DNA of 11,808 nucleotides from UBA2357 sp041916775. GTDB taxonomy: Bacteria; Pseudomonadota; Gammaproteobacteria; Burkholderiales; Rhodocyclaceae. Positions within the stretch are counted from its first letter, which is position 1; every line of letters begins with the position of its first letter. Shown here piece by piece: positions 1 to 5,923 of this stretch. Position numbers and translations under genes: made by a program. The notes beneath the pieces were generated by a model that saw only the letters and a program-made list of their open reading frames with translations, was not told the origin of the DNA and searched no databases. The stretch is from NCBI GenBank assembly GCA_041916775.1, contig JAYRYZ010000043.1:1-11808 (forward strand). The letters run 5' to 3'.

Positions 1-1079
1 CGAGTGGCGGTGCGCCCGTCGGCCAGCATCAGCCGCGCCGCACCGATCTGCAGCCAGCCAGCGCCGTCGCGTGCCGGCTCGCGCACCACGCGCACGCCAC
101 CGGCCTCGAGCCGCGCGACCAGCGGCGCAGCCACACCGAGGTCGCCCACCAGCGTCACCTGCGCCACGCCGGCGCGCTCCGGCTCGACCGCCGGCACGGG
201 CTTCGCGGCGTCGCTCGCATGGTCGTAGAAACCGCGTCCGCTCTTGCGCCCCAGCCGGCCGGCAAGCACCAGCTCCTGCTGGATCAGGCTGGGCGTGAAG
301 CGCTTGTCGGCGAAGTAGGCGTCGAACACCGAGCGCGTCACCGCGAAGTTCACATCGTGGCCGATGAGGTCCATGAGCTCGAACGGCCCCATCGGGAAGC
401 CGCAGCCCTCGCGCATGATCGCGTCCAGCGTCGGCACCGCGGCCGCGCCCTCGCCCAGCACGCGCAGCGCCTCGGCGTAATACGGCCGGGCGACGCGGTT
501 GACGATGAAACCGGGCGTGGACTTCGCATGCACCGCGATCTTGCCCCAGGCGCGCGCGGTGGCGTGCAGGGTATCGGCCACTGCCGGCGCGGTCGCGAGG
601 CCGGAGACGATCTCGACCAGCTTCATGCGCGGCGCCGGGTTGAAGAAATGCATGCCGGCGCACTGCTGCGGCCGTGCGAGCGCCGACGCGATCGCGGTCA
701 CCGACAGCGAGGACGTATTGGTGGCGAGGATGGCCTCCGGCGCGAGCACGGCTTCCAGCTCGCGGAACACCTTCTGCTTGACCTCGAGGTTCTCGACGAT
801 GGCCTCGATCGCGAGCACCGCGTCGGCCGCCTCGTCGAGCCGGCTCACCGGGCGGATGCGCGCGATCGCAGCCTCGGCCGCCTCTGCGCTCATCCGGCCC
901 TTCGCGGCCGCGCCGCGCAAATCCTTCGCAACTGCGGCGACGCCCTGCGCCACCGCTTCGGCACGGGTATCGAACAGCGACACCGGATGCCCCGCCACCG
1001 CGGCGACCTGGGCGATGCCAGCCCCCATCGCCCCGGCGCCGATCACCAGCACGCGGGCGTCTTGTGAGAGTGCACTCAT
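1..1079 (-). CDS. paaH: 3-hydroxyacyl-CoA dehydrogenase PaaH/PaaC family (partial, C-terminus off the left edge)
   Basis: This enzyme performs the NAD-dependent oxidation of the 3-hydroxyacyl-CoA (3-hydroxyadipyl-CoA) intermediate late in aerobic phenylacetate degradation, in the cytoplasm. About 359 codons are visible; the family is usually near 480-510 residues, so roughly the last quarter is missing. The N-terminal Rossmann fold shows the dinucleotide motif G14-A-G16-A-M-G19. The ATNTSSLS segment (Ser123) and GMHFFNP follow, with catalytic-type His144 and Glu156 twelve residues apart, as in known 3-hydroxyacyl-CoA dehydrogenases. The 3HCDH C-terminal domain starts near residue 185 (GFIVNR, then GFPMGPFELMDLIG) and ends near 290 (GRKSGRGFYDH). 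The rest looks like the start of the second C-terminal module typical of the long PaaH/PaaC type rather than short FadB2-like proteins. ATG at 1079 is 4 bases past the paaG stop, with a weak GGGA ribosome site inside the paaG end, so translation is probably coupled to paaG. The paa assignment rests on family features plus neighbours paaG and paaN. Confidence 0.9.
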   Translation of the reverse strand, partial: MSALSQDARVLVIGAGAMGAGIAQVAAVAGHPVSLFDTRAEAVAQGVAAVAKDLRGAAAKGRMSAEAAEAAIARIRPVSRLDEAADAVLAIEAIVENLEVKQKVFRELEAVLAPEAILATNTSSLSVTAIASALARPQQCAGMHFFNPAPRMKLVEIVSGLATAPAVADTLHATARAWGKIAVHAKSTPGFIVNRVARPYYAEALRVLGEGAAAVPTLDAIMREGCGFPMGPFELMDLIGHDVNFAVTRSVFDAYFADKRFTPSLIQQELVLAGRLGRKSGRGFYDHASDAAKPVPAVEPERAGVAQVTLVGDLGVAAPLVARLEAGGVRVVREPARDGAGWLQIGAARLMLADGRTAT

Positions 1080-1083
1080 CGGC

Positions 1084-1890
1084 TCAGCTTCCCTTGAACT
1101 GCGGCGCGCGCTTTTCCATGAAGGCGGCGACACCCTCGCGGTAGTCGTGCGAGCGACCGCAGGCGGTCATCATGTCGCGCTCGAGGTTGAGCTGGGCTTC
1201 GAAATCGTTGGTGGAGCTTGCCCAGATGGAACGCTTGGTCTGGGCATAGCCGTAGGTCGGCCCCTGCGCCAGGGCTTGCGCCACCTGGCTCACGGTGGGC
1301 ATCAGTGCCGCGTCGTCGACGCATTTCCAGATCAGCCCCCAGGCCTCGGCCTGTTCGGCCGGCAGCTTGTCGCCCAGCAGGGTGAGGCCGAGCGCCCGCG
1401 CCGGACCGATGAGGCGCGGCAGGATCCAGCTGCCGCCGGTATCCGGCACCAACCCGAGCTTGGCAAAGGACTGGATGAAGCTCGCCGAGCGGGCGGCGAA
1501 CACGAGATCGCAGGCGAGCGCGATGTTGGCGCCCGCACCGGCGGCCACGCCGTTCACCGCCGCGATCACCGGCATCTCGAGTGCCCGCAGCGCGAGCACC
1601 AGCGGCTTGTAGTTCTTCTCGACCGAGGCGCCGAGATCGAGCGGCGCATCACCCGGCGCCACGTTGCGGTCGGACAGGTCCTGCCCGGCACAGAAACCGC
1701 GGCCGGCGCCGGTCAGCACCAGCACCCGCGCCCGGCCGTCGGCACGCGCAGCGCGCACTTCGGCGAGCGCCTCGCGCACCTCCTGGTGCATGCGGTCGTT
1801 GAAGCTGTTGAGGCGGTCCGGGCGATTCAGCGTCAGCGTGGCGACGCCGTCGGCAAATTCCAGACGGATTGTTTCGAACACTCCGCTCAT
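1084..1890 (-). CDS. paaG: 2-(1,2-epoxy-1,2-dihydrophenyl)acetyl-CoA isomerase (enoyl-CoA hydratase/isomerase family)
   Basis: PaaG is a cytoplasmic crotonase-fold enzyme. In the paa pathway it isomerises ring-1,2-epoxyphenylacetyl-CoA to the oxepin form and also shifts double bonds during later beta-oxidation. The protein is 268 residues, close to the usual 262. Visible crotonase features are LNRPDRLNSFN (21-31), the first oxyanion-hole stretch GFCAGQDLSDR (65-75), the second oxyanion-hole loop NGVAAGAGANIALACDLVFA (113-132), and LGLVPDTGGSWILPRLIG from residue 145, in which Asp150 sits where PaaG-type isomerases carry the acidic residue. AGQDL instead of AGADL is typical of PaaG. The start at 1890 is chosen because AGGAGG (1895-1900, minus strand) lies 4 bases upstream and the protein then begins as PaaG homologues do; an in-frame extension to 2001 runs through the operator region and is unlikely. 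It is the first gene seen of a minus-strand operon with paaH, divergent from paaN. Confidence 0.93.
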   Translation of the reverse strand: MSGVFETIRLEFADGVATLTLNRPDRLNSFNDRMHQEVREALAEVRAARADGRARVLVLTGAGRGFCAGQDLSDRNVAPGDAPLDLGASVEKNYKPLVLALRALEMPVIAAVNGVAAGAGANIALACDLVFAARSASFIQSFAKLGLVPDTGGSWILPRLIGPARALGLTLLGDKLPAEQAEAWGLIWKCVDDAALMPTVSQVAQALAQGPTYGYAQTKRSIWASSTNDFEAQLNLERDMMTACGRSHDYREGVAAFMEKRAPQFKGS

Positions 1891-1900
1891 GTCTCCTCCT
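1891..1900 (-). promoter_or_regulatory. Ribosome binding site of paaG
   Basis: On the minus strand the bases read AGGAGGAGAC directly before the ATG at 1890. The near-perfect AGGAGG core decides the start of paaG against the longer open frame that runs to 2001. Confidence 0.85.
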
Positions 1901-1981
1901 GGGGTTGGCGTGTGACCGCTGCGGATCGTGCATCCGTGCGGCTGCGCGTTCCGGCCGGCGTCGTTCTTTGCGACGACATGT

Positions 1982-1997
1982 TTGACCGACCAGTCAA
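1982..1997. promoter_or_regulatory. PaaR-like (TetR family) operator between paaG and paaN
   Basis: The 16-base element TTGACCGACCAGTCAA has perfect 5-base outer arms (TTGAC/GTCAA) and a GACCGACC-type core. TetR-family PaaR regulators of betaproteobacterial paa genes are known to recognise palindromes built around ACCGACCGGTC, so this is a good candidate site; I recall the consensus only approximately. It lies just downstream of a plausible paaG -10 box (2001-2006, minus strand), over the expected transcription start, which suits repression relieved by phenylacetyl-CoA. No paaR gene is in the window. Confidence 0.6.
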
Positions 1998-2000
1998 TCA

Positions 2001-2030
2001 ATAGTAATCTTGATCCACATCAAAAAACAA
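2001..2030 (-). promoter_or_regulatory. Candidate sigma-70 promoter for paaGH
   Basis: On the minus strand, TTGTTT (2025-2030) and TACTAT (2001-2006) form a -35/-10 pair with an 18-base spacer. Transcription would start near 1994, within the PaaR-like operator. This is the most AT-rich spot of the divergent region. A different pair, using TTGACT inside the operator as -35, has no good -10 box. The match is by eye and moderate. Confidence 0.35.
2010..2023. promoter_or_regulatory. FNR/ANR-type box
   Basis: TTGATCCACATCAA is a perfect TTGAT-N4-ATCAA palindrome, the consensus of oxygen-sensing FNR/ANR/AcpR-type regulators of the CRP family. Its centre is 2016.5. It lies inside the spacer of the candidate paaG promoter, where binding would block polymerase. 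It is also about 61 bases upstream of a possible paaN start near 2078, which is a class I activator position. It is 12 bases from the PaaR-like operator. The sequence match is clear; the regulator and its effect are inferred. Confidence 0.6.
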
Positions 2031-2041
2031 GCATTTTTTTC

Positions 2042-2070
2042 TTGACCTTTGCGCTTGCGGCATCATTGCG
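2042..2070 (+). promoter_or_regulatory. Weak candidate promoter for paaN
   Basis: TTGACC (2042-2047) resembles a -35 box. At a 17-base distance the -10 position is only ATTGCG (2065-2070), a poor match, so activator help would be expected. The upstream FNR-type box would then be centred near -61. Offered as a guess from spacing only. Confidence 0.2.
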
Positions 2071-2110
2071 AAAACACGTCGCACACGACGACGCTGCAGC
2101 CACGATCACC

Positions 2111-2120
2111 CAGGAGGAGA
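2111..2120 (+). promoter_or_regulatory. Ribosome binding site of paaN
   Basis: CAGGAGGAGA carries a full AGGAGG core (2112-2117) five bases before the ATG at 2123. It decides this start against the in-frame codon at 1928, which would translate the operators and promoter region. Confidence 0.85.
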
Positions 2121-2122
2121 CC

Positions 2123-3787
2123 ATGACCCATCCGCTGTTCGACAAGCACCAGGCCACGCTGGACGCCGCGATCCAGGCCATCCACGAGCGTGGATACTGG
2201 ACCCCTTTCCCCGAGATGCCCAGCCCCAAGGTGTATGGCGAGACGGCGCACGAGGACGGCAAGCGCGCGGTCGAGGCCTGCTTCGGCCAGGACTTCGCGC
2301 TCGACCAGCCCGGCCTCACCGGCTGGGCCTCGCCCGAGCGCTCGCCCTACGGCGTGGCGATGAACGTGCGTTACCCGGTGTGCGAGCCGCAGGCCCTCAT
2401 CGACGCAGCCCAGGCGGCAATGGACGGCTGGCGCGCGATCGGCCCGGCCGGCCGCGCCGGCGTGTGCGTAGAGATGCTCACCCGCCTCAACAAGCGTAGT
2501 TTCGAGATCGCCCACGCGGTGATGCTCACCACCGGCCAGGGCTGGATGATGGCCTTCCAGGCAGGTGGCCCGCATGCGCAGGACCGCGGTCTGGAGGCAG
2601 TGGCCTACGCCTGGGGCGCGCAGCGCCAGGTGCCGGCCGAAACCATCTGGGAAAAGCCGCAGGGCAAGAACCCGTCGCTGAAGATGAAGAAGCACTTCGA
2701 GATCGTAGGCCGCGGCGTCGCGCTGGTGATCGGCTGCGGCACCTTCCCAACCTGGAACACCTACCCCGGTCTCTTCGCCGCGCTCGCCACCGGCAACCCG
2801 GTGATCGTCAAGCCGCACAGCAATGCGATCCTACCGGCCGCGATCACGGTGCGCATCCTGCGCGAAGTGCTCGCCGAGCAGGGCCTGGACCCCAACCTGG
2901 TGAGCCTCGCCGTGGTCGAGAAGCGCGCCGCCACCCAGGCGCTCGCCACCCACCCGGCGGTGAAATCCATCGATTTCACCGGCGGCAACGTGTTCGGCCA
3001 ATGGCTGCTCGACAACGCCCGCCAGGCGCAAGTCTATGCCGAGCTCGCCGGGGTGAACAACGTGGTGATCGAATCCACCGACCAGTACAAGGCGATGCTG
3101 AGGAACCTCGCCTTCACCCTCAGCCTGTACTCCGGCCAGATGTGCACCACCACCCAGGCGATCATCGTGCCGGCGGGCGGCATCGACACCGACCAGGGCC
3201 ACAAGAGCTTCGACGAGGTGGCCGCCGACCTGGGGGCGGCGATCGACAAGTTCCTGTCGGACATCAACGTCGCCACCGCAGTGCTGGGTGCAATCCAGTC
3301 GCCCGACACCGCGCGCCGCATCGACGAGGCGGGGGCATACGGCAAGGTGGTGCTAGCCTCGAAGACGCTCGCCCATCCCGAGTTCCCGGACGCGCTGGTG
3401 CGCACCCCGGTGCTTCTGACGTGTGACGCTGCGGACGAGAAGAGCTACATGGAAGAGCGCTTCGGCCCGATCAGCTTCGTCGTCAAGGCCGCCGACGGCG
3501 CGGCTGCCGTGGCGCTGTCCGAGCGCCTGGTGCGCGAGCACGGCGCCCTCACCGTGGGCATCTACTCGACCAGGCAGGACGTCATCGACGCGATGACCGA
3601 AGCCACCTGGCGCGCCGGCGTGGCGCTGTCGATCAACCTCACCGGCGGCGTGTTCGTGAACCAGTCGGCAGCCTACTCGGACTACCACGGCGTGGGCATG
3701 AACCCCGCCGCCAACGCGAGCTACTCCGACACCGCCTTCGTCGCCAACCGCTTCCGCGTGGTGCAGCGGCGCTATCACGTCGAGTGA
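2123..3787 (+). CDS. paaN: Phenylacetate degradation aldehyde dehydrogenase PaaN (PaaZ-type ALDH without hydratase domain)
   Basis: This cytoplasmic NAD(P)-dependent aldehyde dehydrogenase is expected to oxidise the 3-oxo-5,6-dehydrosuberyl-CoA semialdehyde released when the oxepin-CoA ring is opened. The 554-residue protein begins with the N-terminal stretch typical of this PaaN subfamily (HPLFDKHQ, then RGYWTPFPEMPSPKVYGE). The ALDH fold shows VIGCGTFPTWNTYPGLFAAL with NPVIVKPHS (cofactor pocket, about 205-240), Glu307 in YAELAGVNN and nucleophile Cys341 in YSGQMCTTTQ. The Glu-Cys spacing of 34 is the normal ALDH value. E. coli PaaZ is about 680 residues because it adds a MaoC-like oxepin-CoA hydrolase; that domain is absent here, so a separate hydratase must act elsewhere. 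The gene is divergent from paaGH and shares the operator region 1891-2122, with a strong ribosome site. A hairpin at 3806-3830 probably marks its end. Confidence 0.93.
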   Translation: MTHPLFDKHQATLDAAIQAIHERGYWTPFPEMPSPKVYGETAHEDGKRAVEACFGQDFALDQPGLTGWASPERSPYGVAMNVRYPVCEPQALIDAAQAAMDGWRAIGPAGRAGVCVEMLTRLNKRSFEIAHAVMLTTGQGWMMAFQAGGPHAQDRGLEAVAYAWGAQRQVPAETIWEKPQGKNPSLKMKKHFEIVGRGVALVIGCGTFPTWNTYPGLFAALATGNPVIVKPHSNAILPAAITVRILREVLAEQGLDPNLVSLAVVEKRAATQALATHPAVKSIDFTGGNVFGQWLLDNARQAQVYAELAGVNNVVIESTDQYKAMLRNLAFTLSLYSGQMCTTTQAIIVPAGGIDTDQGHKSFDEVAADLGAAIDKFLSDINVATAVLGAIQSPDTARRIDEAGAYGKVVLASKTLAHPEFPDALVRTPVLLTCDAADEKSYMEERFGPISFVVKAADGAAAVALSERLVREHGALTVGIYSTRQDVIDAMTEATWRAGVALSINLTGGVFVNQSAAYSDYHGVGMNPAANASYSDTAFVANRFRVVQRRYHVE

Positions 3788-3805
3788 TGCAAGGCTGAAG
3801 CGTGG

Positions 3806-3830
3806 CCGGCTCCGTGCAAGGCGGAGCCGG
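3806..3830 (+). terminator. Terminator-like hairpin after paaN
   Basis: CCGGCTCCG (3806-3814) and CGGAGCCGG (3822-3830) form a perfect 9-base GC-rich stem with a 7-base loop, 18 bases past the paaN stop. No T-tract follows, so it is not a classical intrinsic terminator, though GC-rich bacteria often use such hairpins with Rho. It separates the paa block from the secretion locus. Confidence 0.5.
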
Positions 3831-3886
3831 ACATGCGCTGCGCGTCACCACCCATGAGGATGATGCCGGCGATTGCACACCGGCAG

Positions 3887-3981
3887 CATCTTCATTGAAA
3901 CAACATATGACATTGGAAATTACCTGACAATCCAAATGGAATGTAGTCTCGTGCCCTATCTGGCCCGGACCCACATTCCAT
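3887..3981 (+). promoter_or_regulatory. AT-rich leader with nested inverted repeats upstream of tpsB (candidate promoter and 5' structure)
   Basis: This stretch is clearly richer in A and T than the genes on both sides and probably holds the promoter of the tpsB-tpsA operon. One possible pair is TTGAAA (3895-3900) and AATTAC (3918-3923), 17 bases apart; the -10 match is modest. Several TGGA/TCCA elements are nested: TTGGA (3913-3917) with TCCAA (3931-3935), and a perfect 9-base pair ATGGAATGT (3936-3944) with ACATTCCAT (3973-3981). The last arm covers the first two bases of the tpsB start codon, so an mRNA hairpin with a 28-base loop could limit initiation. No clear Shine-Dalgarno sequence precedes tpsB. 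Confidence 0.35.
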
Positions 3982-5728
3982 GCGACATCCCTCTTCACTG
4001 TTCACTCGCGCGTGCCTGCGCAGCCTGACGTTCGTCGTCGGCGCAGGCTGCGCACTCGCCCTCCCATCCCTCTGCGCCGCACAGAACACCTTCGGCAGCG
4101 AAAGCGCTGCGGCGCGCGAGCAACGCCGCCAGGAGGAACGTGTCAATGACATCCGCCAGAAGCAGGAACGCAGCGCCGATGTGCGCCACACCGGCTTGCC
4201 GGCAGCGCCCGCCGACAGGCTGCCGACAAGCGAGACGCCCTGCTTCCGGATCGACGCGATCAACCTGCAGGGCGACGAGGACGGGCGCTTCGCATGGCTG
4301 GACCGCGCAGCGGCAGGGCCGCAGGGCGATGACAGCCCGGCGGGACGCTGCCTCGGCGAAGAGGGGATCAACCTTGTCCTGAGGCGCCTGCAGAACGCGC
4401 TGATCACACGCGGCTACGTCACCTCCAGCGTCGGCGCGGTGCCGCAGGATCTCAACAGCGGCAGCCTCACCCTGCTCCTCACTGTCGGGCGGATCGCTGC
4501 GATCCGCTACGAGCCGGACGACGGCACCGGCCCCAGCCTCGCCGCGACACTACCGGCAACGCCGGGCGACGTGCTCAACCTGCGCGACATCGAACAGGGC
4601 TACGAGAACCTCAAGCGGGTGCCGACGGCCGATTCCGAGATCAAGATCGTGCCGTCCGGGCAAACCGGCTTCAGCGACCTGGTCATCTCCCGCAAGGCGG
4701 GCTCGCCCTTGCGCGGCGCGCTCACGCTGGACGACGGCGGCATGCGCAGCACCGGGCGCTATCAGGGCAACCTCACCGTCGCCTGGGACAACCCGGCCGG
4801 CATGAACGACCTCGCCTACCTCAGCCTGAGCCACGATCTCGGTATCAGCAGCCACGGGCGCGGCACACGCGGGGCGATCGCCCACTACTCGGTGCCGTTC
4901 GGCTACTGGCATGCATCGGCCACCGTGGACCACAGCCGCAACCACCGCACCGTGGCCGGCGCCACACAGGATTACGAATACAGCGGTCGCCATGACAACG
5001 CCGAGCTGCGCCTTTCACGCCTCGTACATCGTGACGGCAGTGGCAAGACCACGCTCTCGGCCGGCCTCTTCCGCCGCGAGTCGAAGAGCTTCATCGAAGA
5101 CACCGAGGTGCTGGTGCAGCGCCGCCATGCAGGTGGCTGGTTTGCCGCAGTCGACCACCGCCACTATTTCGGCGACATCCTTGTCGACGCGAACCTCACG
5201 TTCAAACGCGGTACCGGCGCGTTCGGCGCGATCAGCGCCCCGGAGGAGGCCTTCGGCGAAGGCACCGCGCGCTATCAGATCCTCACCGCCAACCTGGCCT
5301 ACGCCATCCCCTTCACGGCGGCCGAACGCCGCTGGACCTACGCGGGGGAGCTGCGCGCGCAGCGTGAGAACACGCGCCTCGCGCCACCCGAGCAGTTCGC
5401 CATCGGCGGGCGCTACACGGTGCGCGGCTTCGACGGCGAAACCATCCTCGCAGCCGAACGCGGCTTCCTGCTGCGCAACGAGCTTGCAACGCCGCTCTCC
5501 GCATTCGGCCACAGCTTCGACGCCTATGCCGGCCTCGACTACGGCGCGGTGAGCGGCCCGTCGGCGGATCTGCTGGTTGGCAAACGCCTTGCCGGTGCAG
5601 TGATCGGCGTACGCGGCCAGGTCAAGGGGGTGCGCTATGACGTCTTTGCCGGCACACCGCTCTACAAGCCGGACGGTTTCGACGCGCCCGACCTCACCGC
5701 CGGCTTCGAACTCCGCTACAGCTTCTGA
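3980..5728 (+). CDS. Two-partner secretion outer-membrane transporter TpsB (ShlB/FhaC/CdiB family)
   Basis: This is the outer-membrane pore that exports the TpsA exoprotein encoded next to it. Its 582 residues are the usual length of the family. A Sec signal peptide covers residues 1-34 (likely cleavage CAA|Q). A charged, helix-prone stretch (about 40-68) could be the plug helix H1. The first POTRA domain (about 88-170) starts PCFRIDAINLQG and ends CLGEEGINLVLRRLQNALITRGYVTSSV. Its Cys88 and Cys124 match the conserved cysteine pair of ShlB/CdiB-type proteins. A second POTRA follows (about 171-245), then a beta-barrel to the C-terminus with the loop-6 motif V481-R-G-F484 and a terminal Phe582, the signal recognised by the Bam machinery. 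No good ribosome site is seen, and the start codon overlaps an inverted-repeat arm. The tpsA partner starts 15 bases after the stop, so the two form an operon. FhaC, ShlB and CdiB types cannot be told apart from this sequence. Confidence 0.95.
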   Translation: MRHPSSLFTRACLRSLTFVVGAGCALALPSLCAAQNTFGSESAAAREQRRQEERVNDIRQKQERSADVRHTGLPAAPADRLPTSETPCFRIDAINLQGDEDGRFAWLDRAAAGPQGDDSPAGRCLGEEGINLVLRRLQNALITRGYVTSSVGAVPQDLNSGSLTLLLTVGRIAAIRYEPDDGTGPSLAATLPATPGDVLNLRDIEQGYENLKRVPTADSEIKIVPSGQTGFSDLVISRKAGSPLRGALTLDDGGMRSTGRYQGNLTVAWDNPAGMNDLAYLSLSHDLGISSHGRGTRGAIAHYSVPFGYWHASATVDHSRNHRTVAGATQDYEYSGRHDNAELRLSRLVHRDGSGKTTLSAGLFRRESKSFIEDTEVLVQRRHAGGWFAAVDHRHYFGDILVDANLTFKRGTGAFGAISAPEEAFGEGTARYQILTANLAYAIPFTAAERRWTYAGELRAQRENTRLAPPEQFAIGGRYTVRGFDGETILAAERGFLLRNELATPLSAFGHSFDAYAGLDYGAVSGPSADLLVGKRLAGAVIGVRGQVKGVRYDVFAGTPLYKPDGFDAPDLTAGFELRYSF

Positions 5729-5743
5729 ACGCGAGACCACACC

Positions 5744-5923
5744 ATGAACAGCCAACGCTACCGCATCGTCTTCAACAGAAACCGCGGCCAGTTGATGGCG
5801 GTGGCCGAGACAGCGACCGCACAGGGCAAATCCGGTGGCACCACCCGGCCACCGCGCATGCGTCTGCCGCTGCTGCTCATGGCGTCGGGGCTCGGGCTTG
5901 GCGCCGTGCTCCCCGCCAGCGCG
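5744..5923 (+). other. Extended signal peptide (ESPR) of TpsA
   Basis: These bases encode residues 1-60. The N-terminal half, with Y6-R7-x-V9-F10-N11 and R14-G15 followed by MAVAE, is the extended signal peptide region found on very large type V secreted proteins, thought to slow inner-membrane passage. A linker and a hydrophobic core (LPLLLMASGLGLGAVLP) follow, with cleavage predicted after ASA at residue 60. Confidence 0.85.

Noticed and set aside
219..1067. Plus-strand frame of 282 codons opposite paaH
   Set aside because: The minus strand here encodes an intact NAD-binding and catalytic domain; this frame is rich in His, Arg and Gly, as expected from antisense.
499..2004. Plus-strand frame of 501 codons across paaH and paaG
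   Set aside because: It overlaps two well-supported minus-strand genes, and its protein has no recognisable motif.
1928..2122. N-terminal extension of PaaN from an upstream in-frame ATG
   Set aside because: It would run through both operators and the promoter region, while the ATG at 2123 has a full AGGAGG site and the expected PaaN N-terminus.
3788..3979. Mobile element junction between the paa and tps blocks
   Set aside because: I see no transposase remnant, terminal repeats, tRNA or integrase; the change of gene content alone is not evidence.
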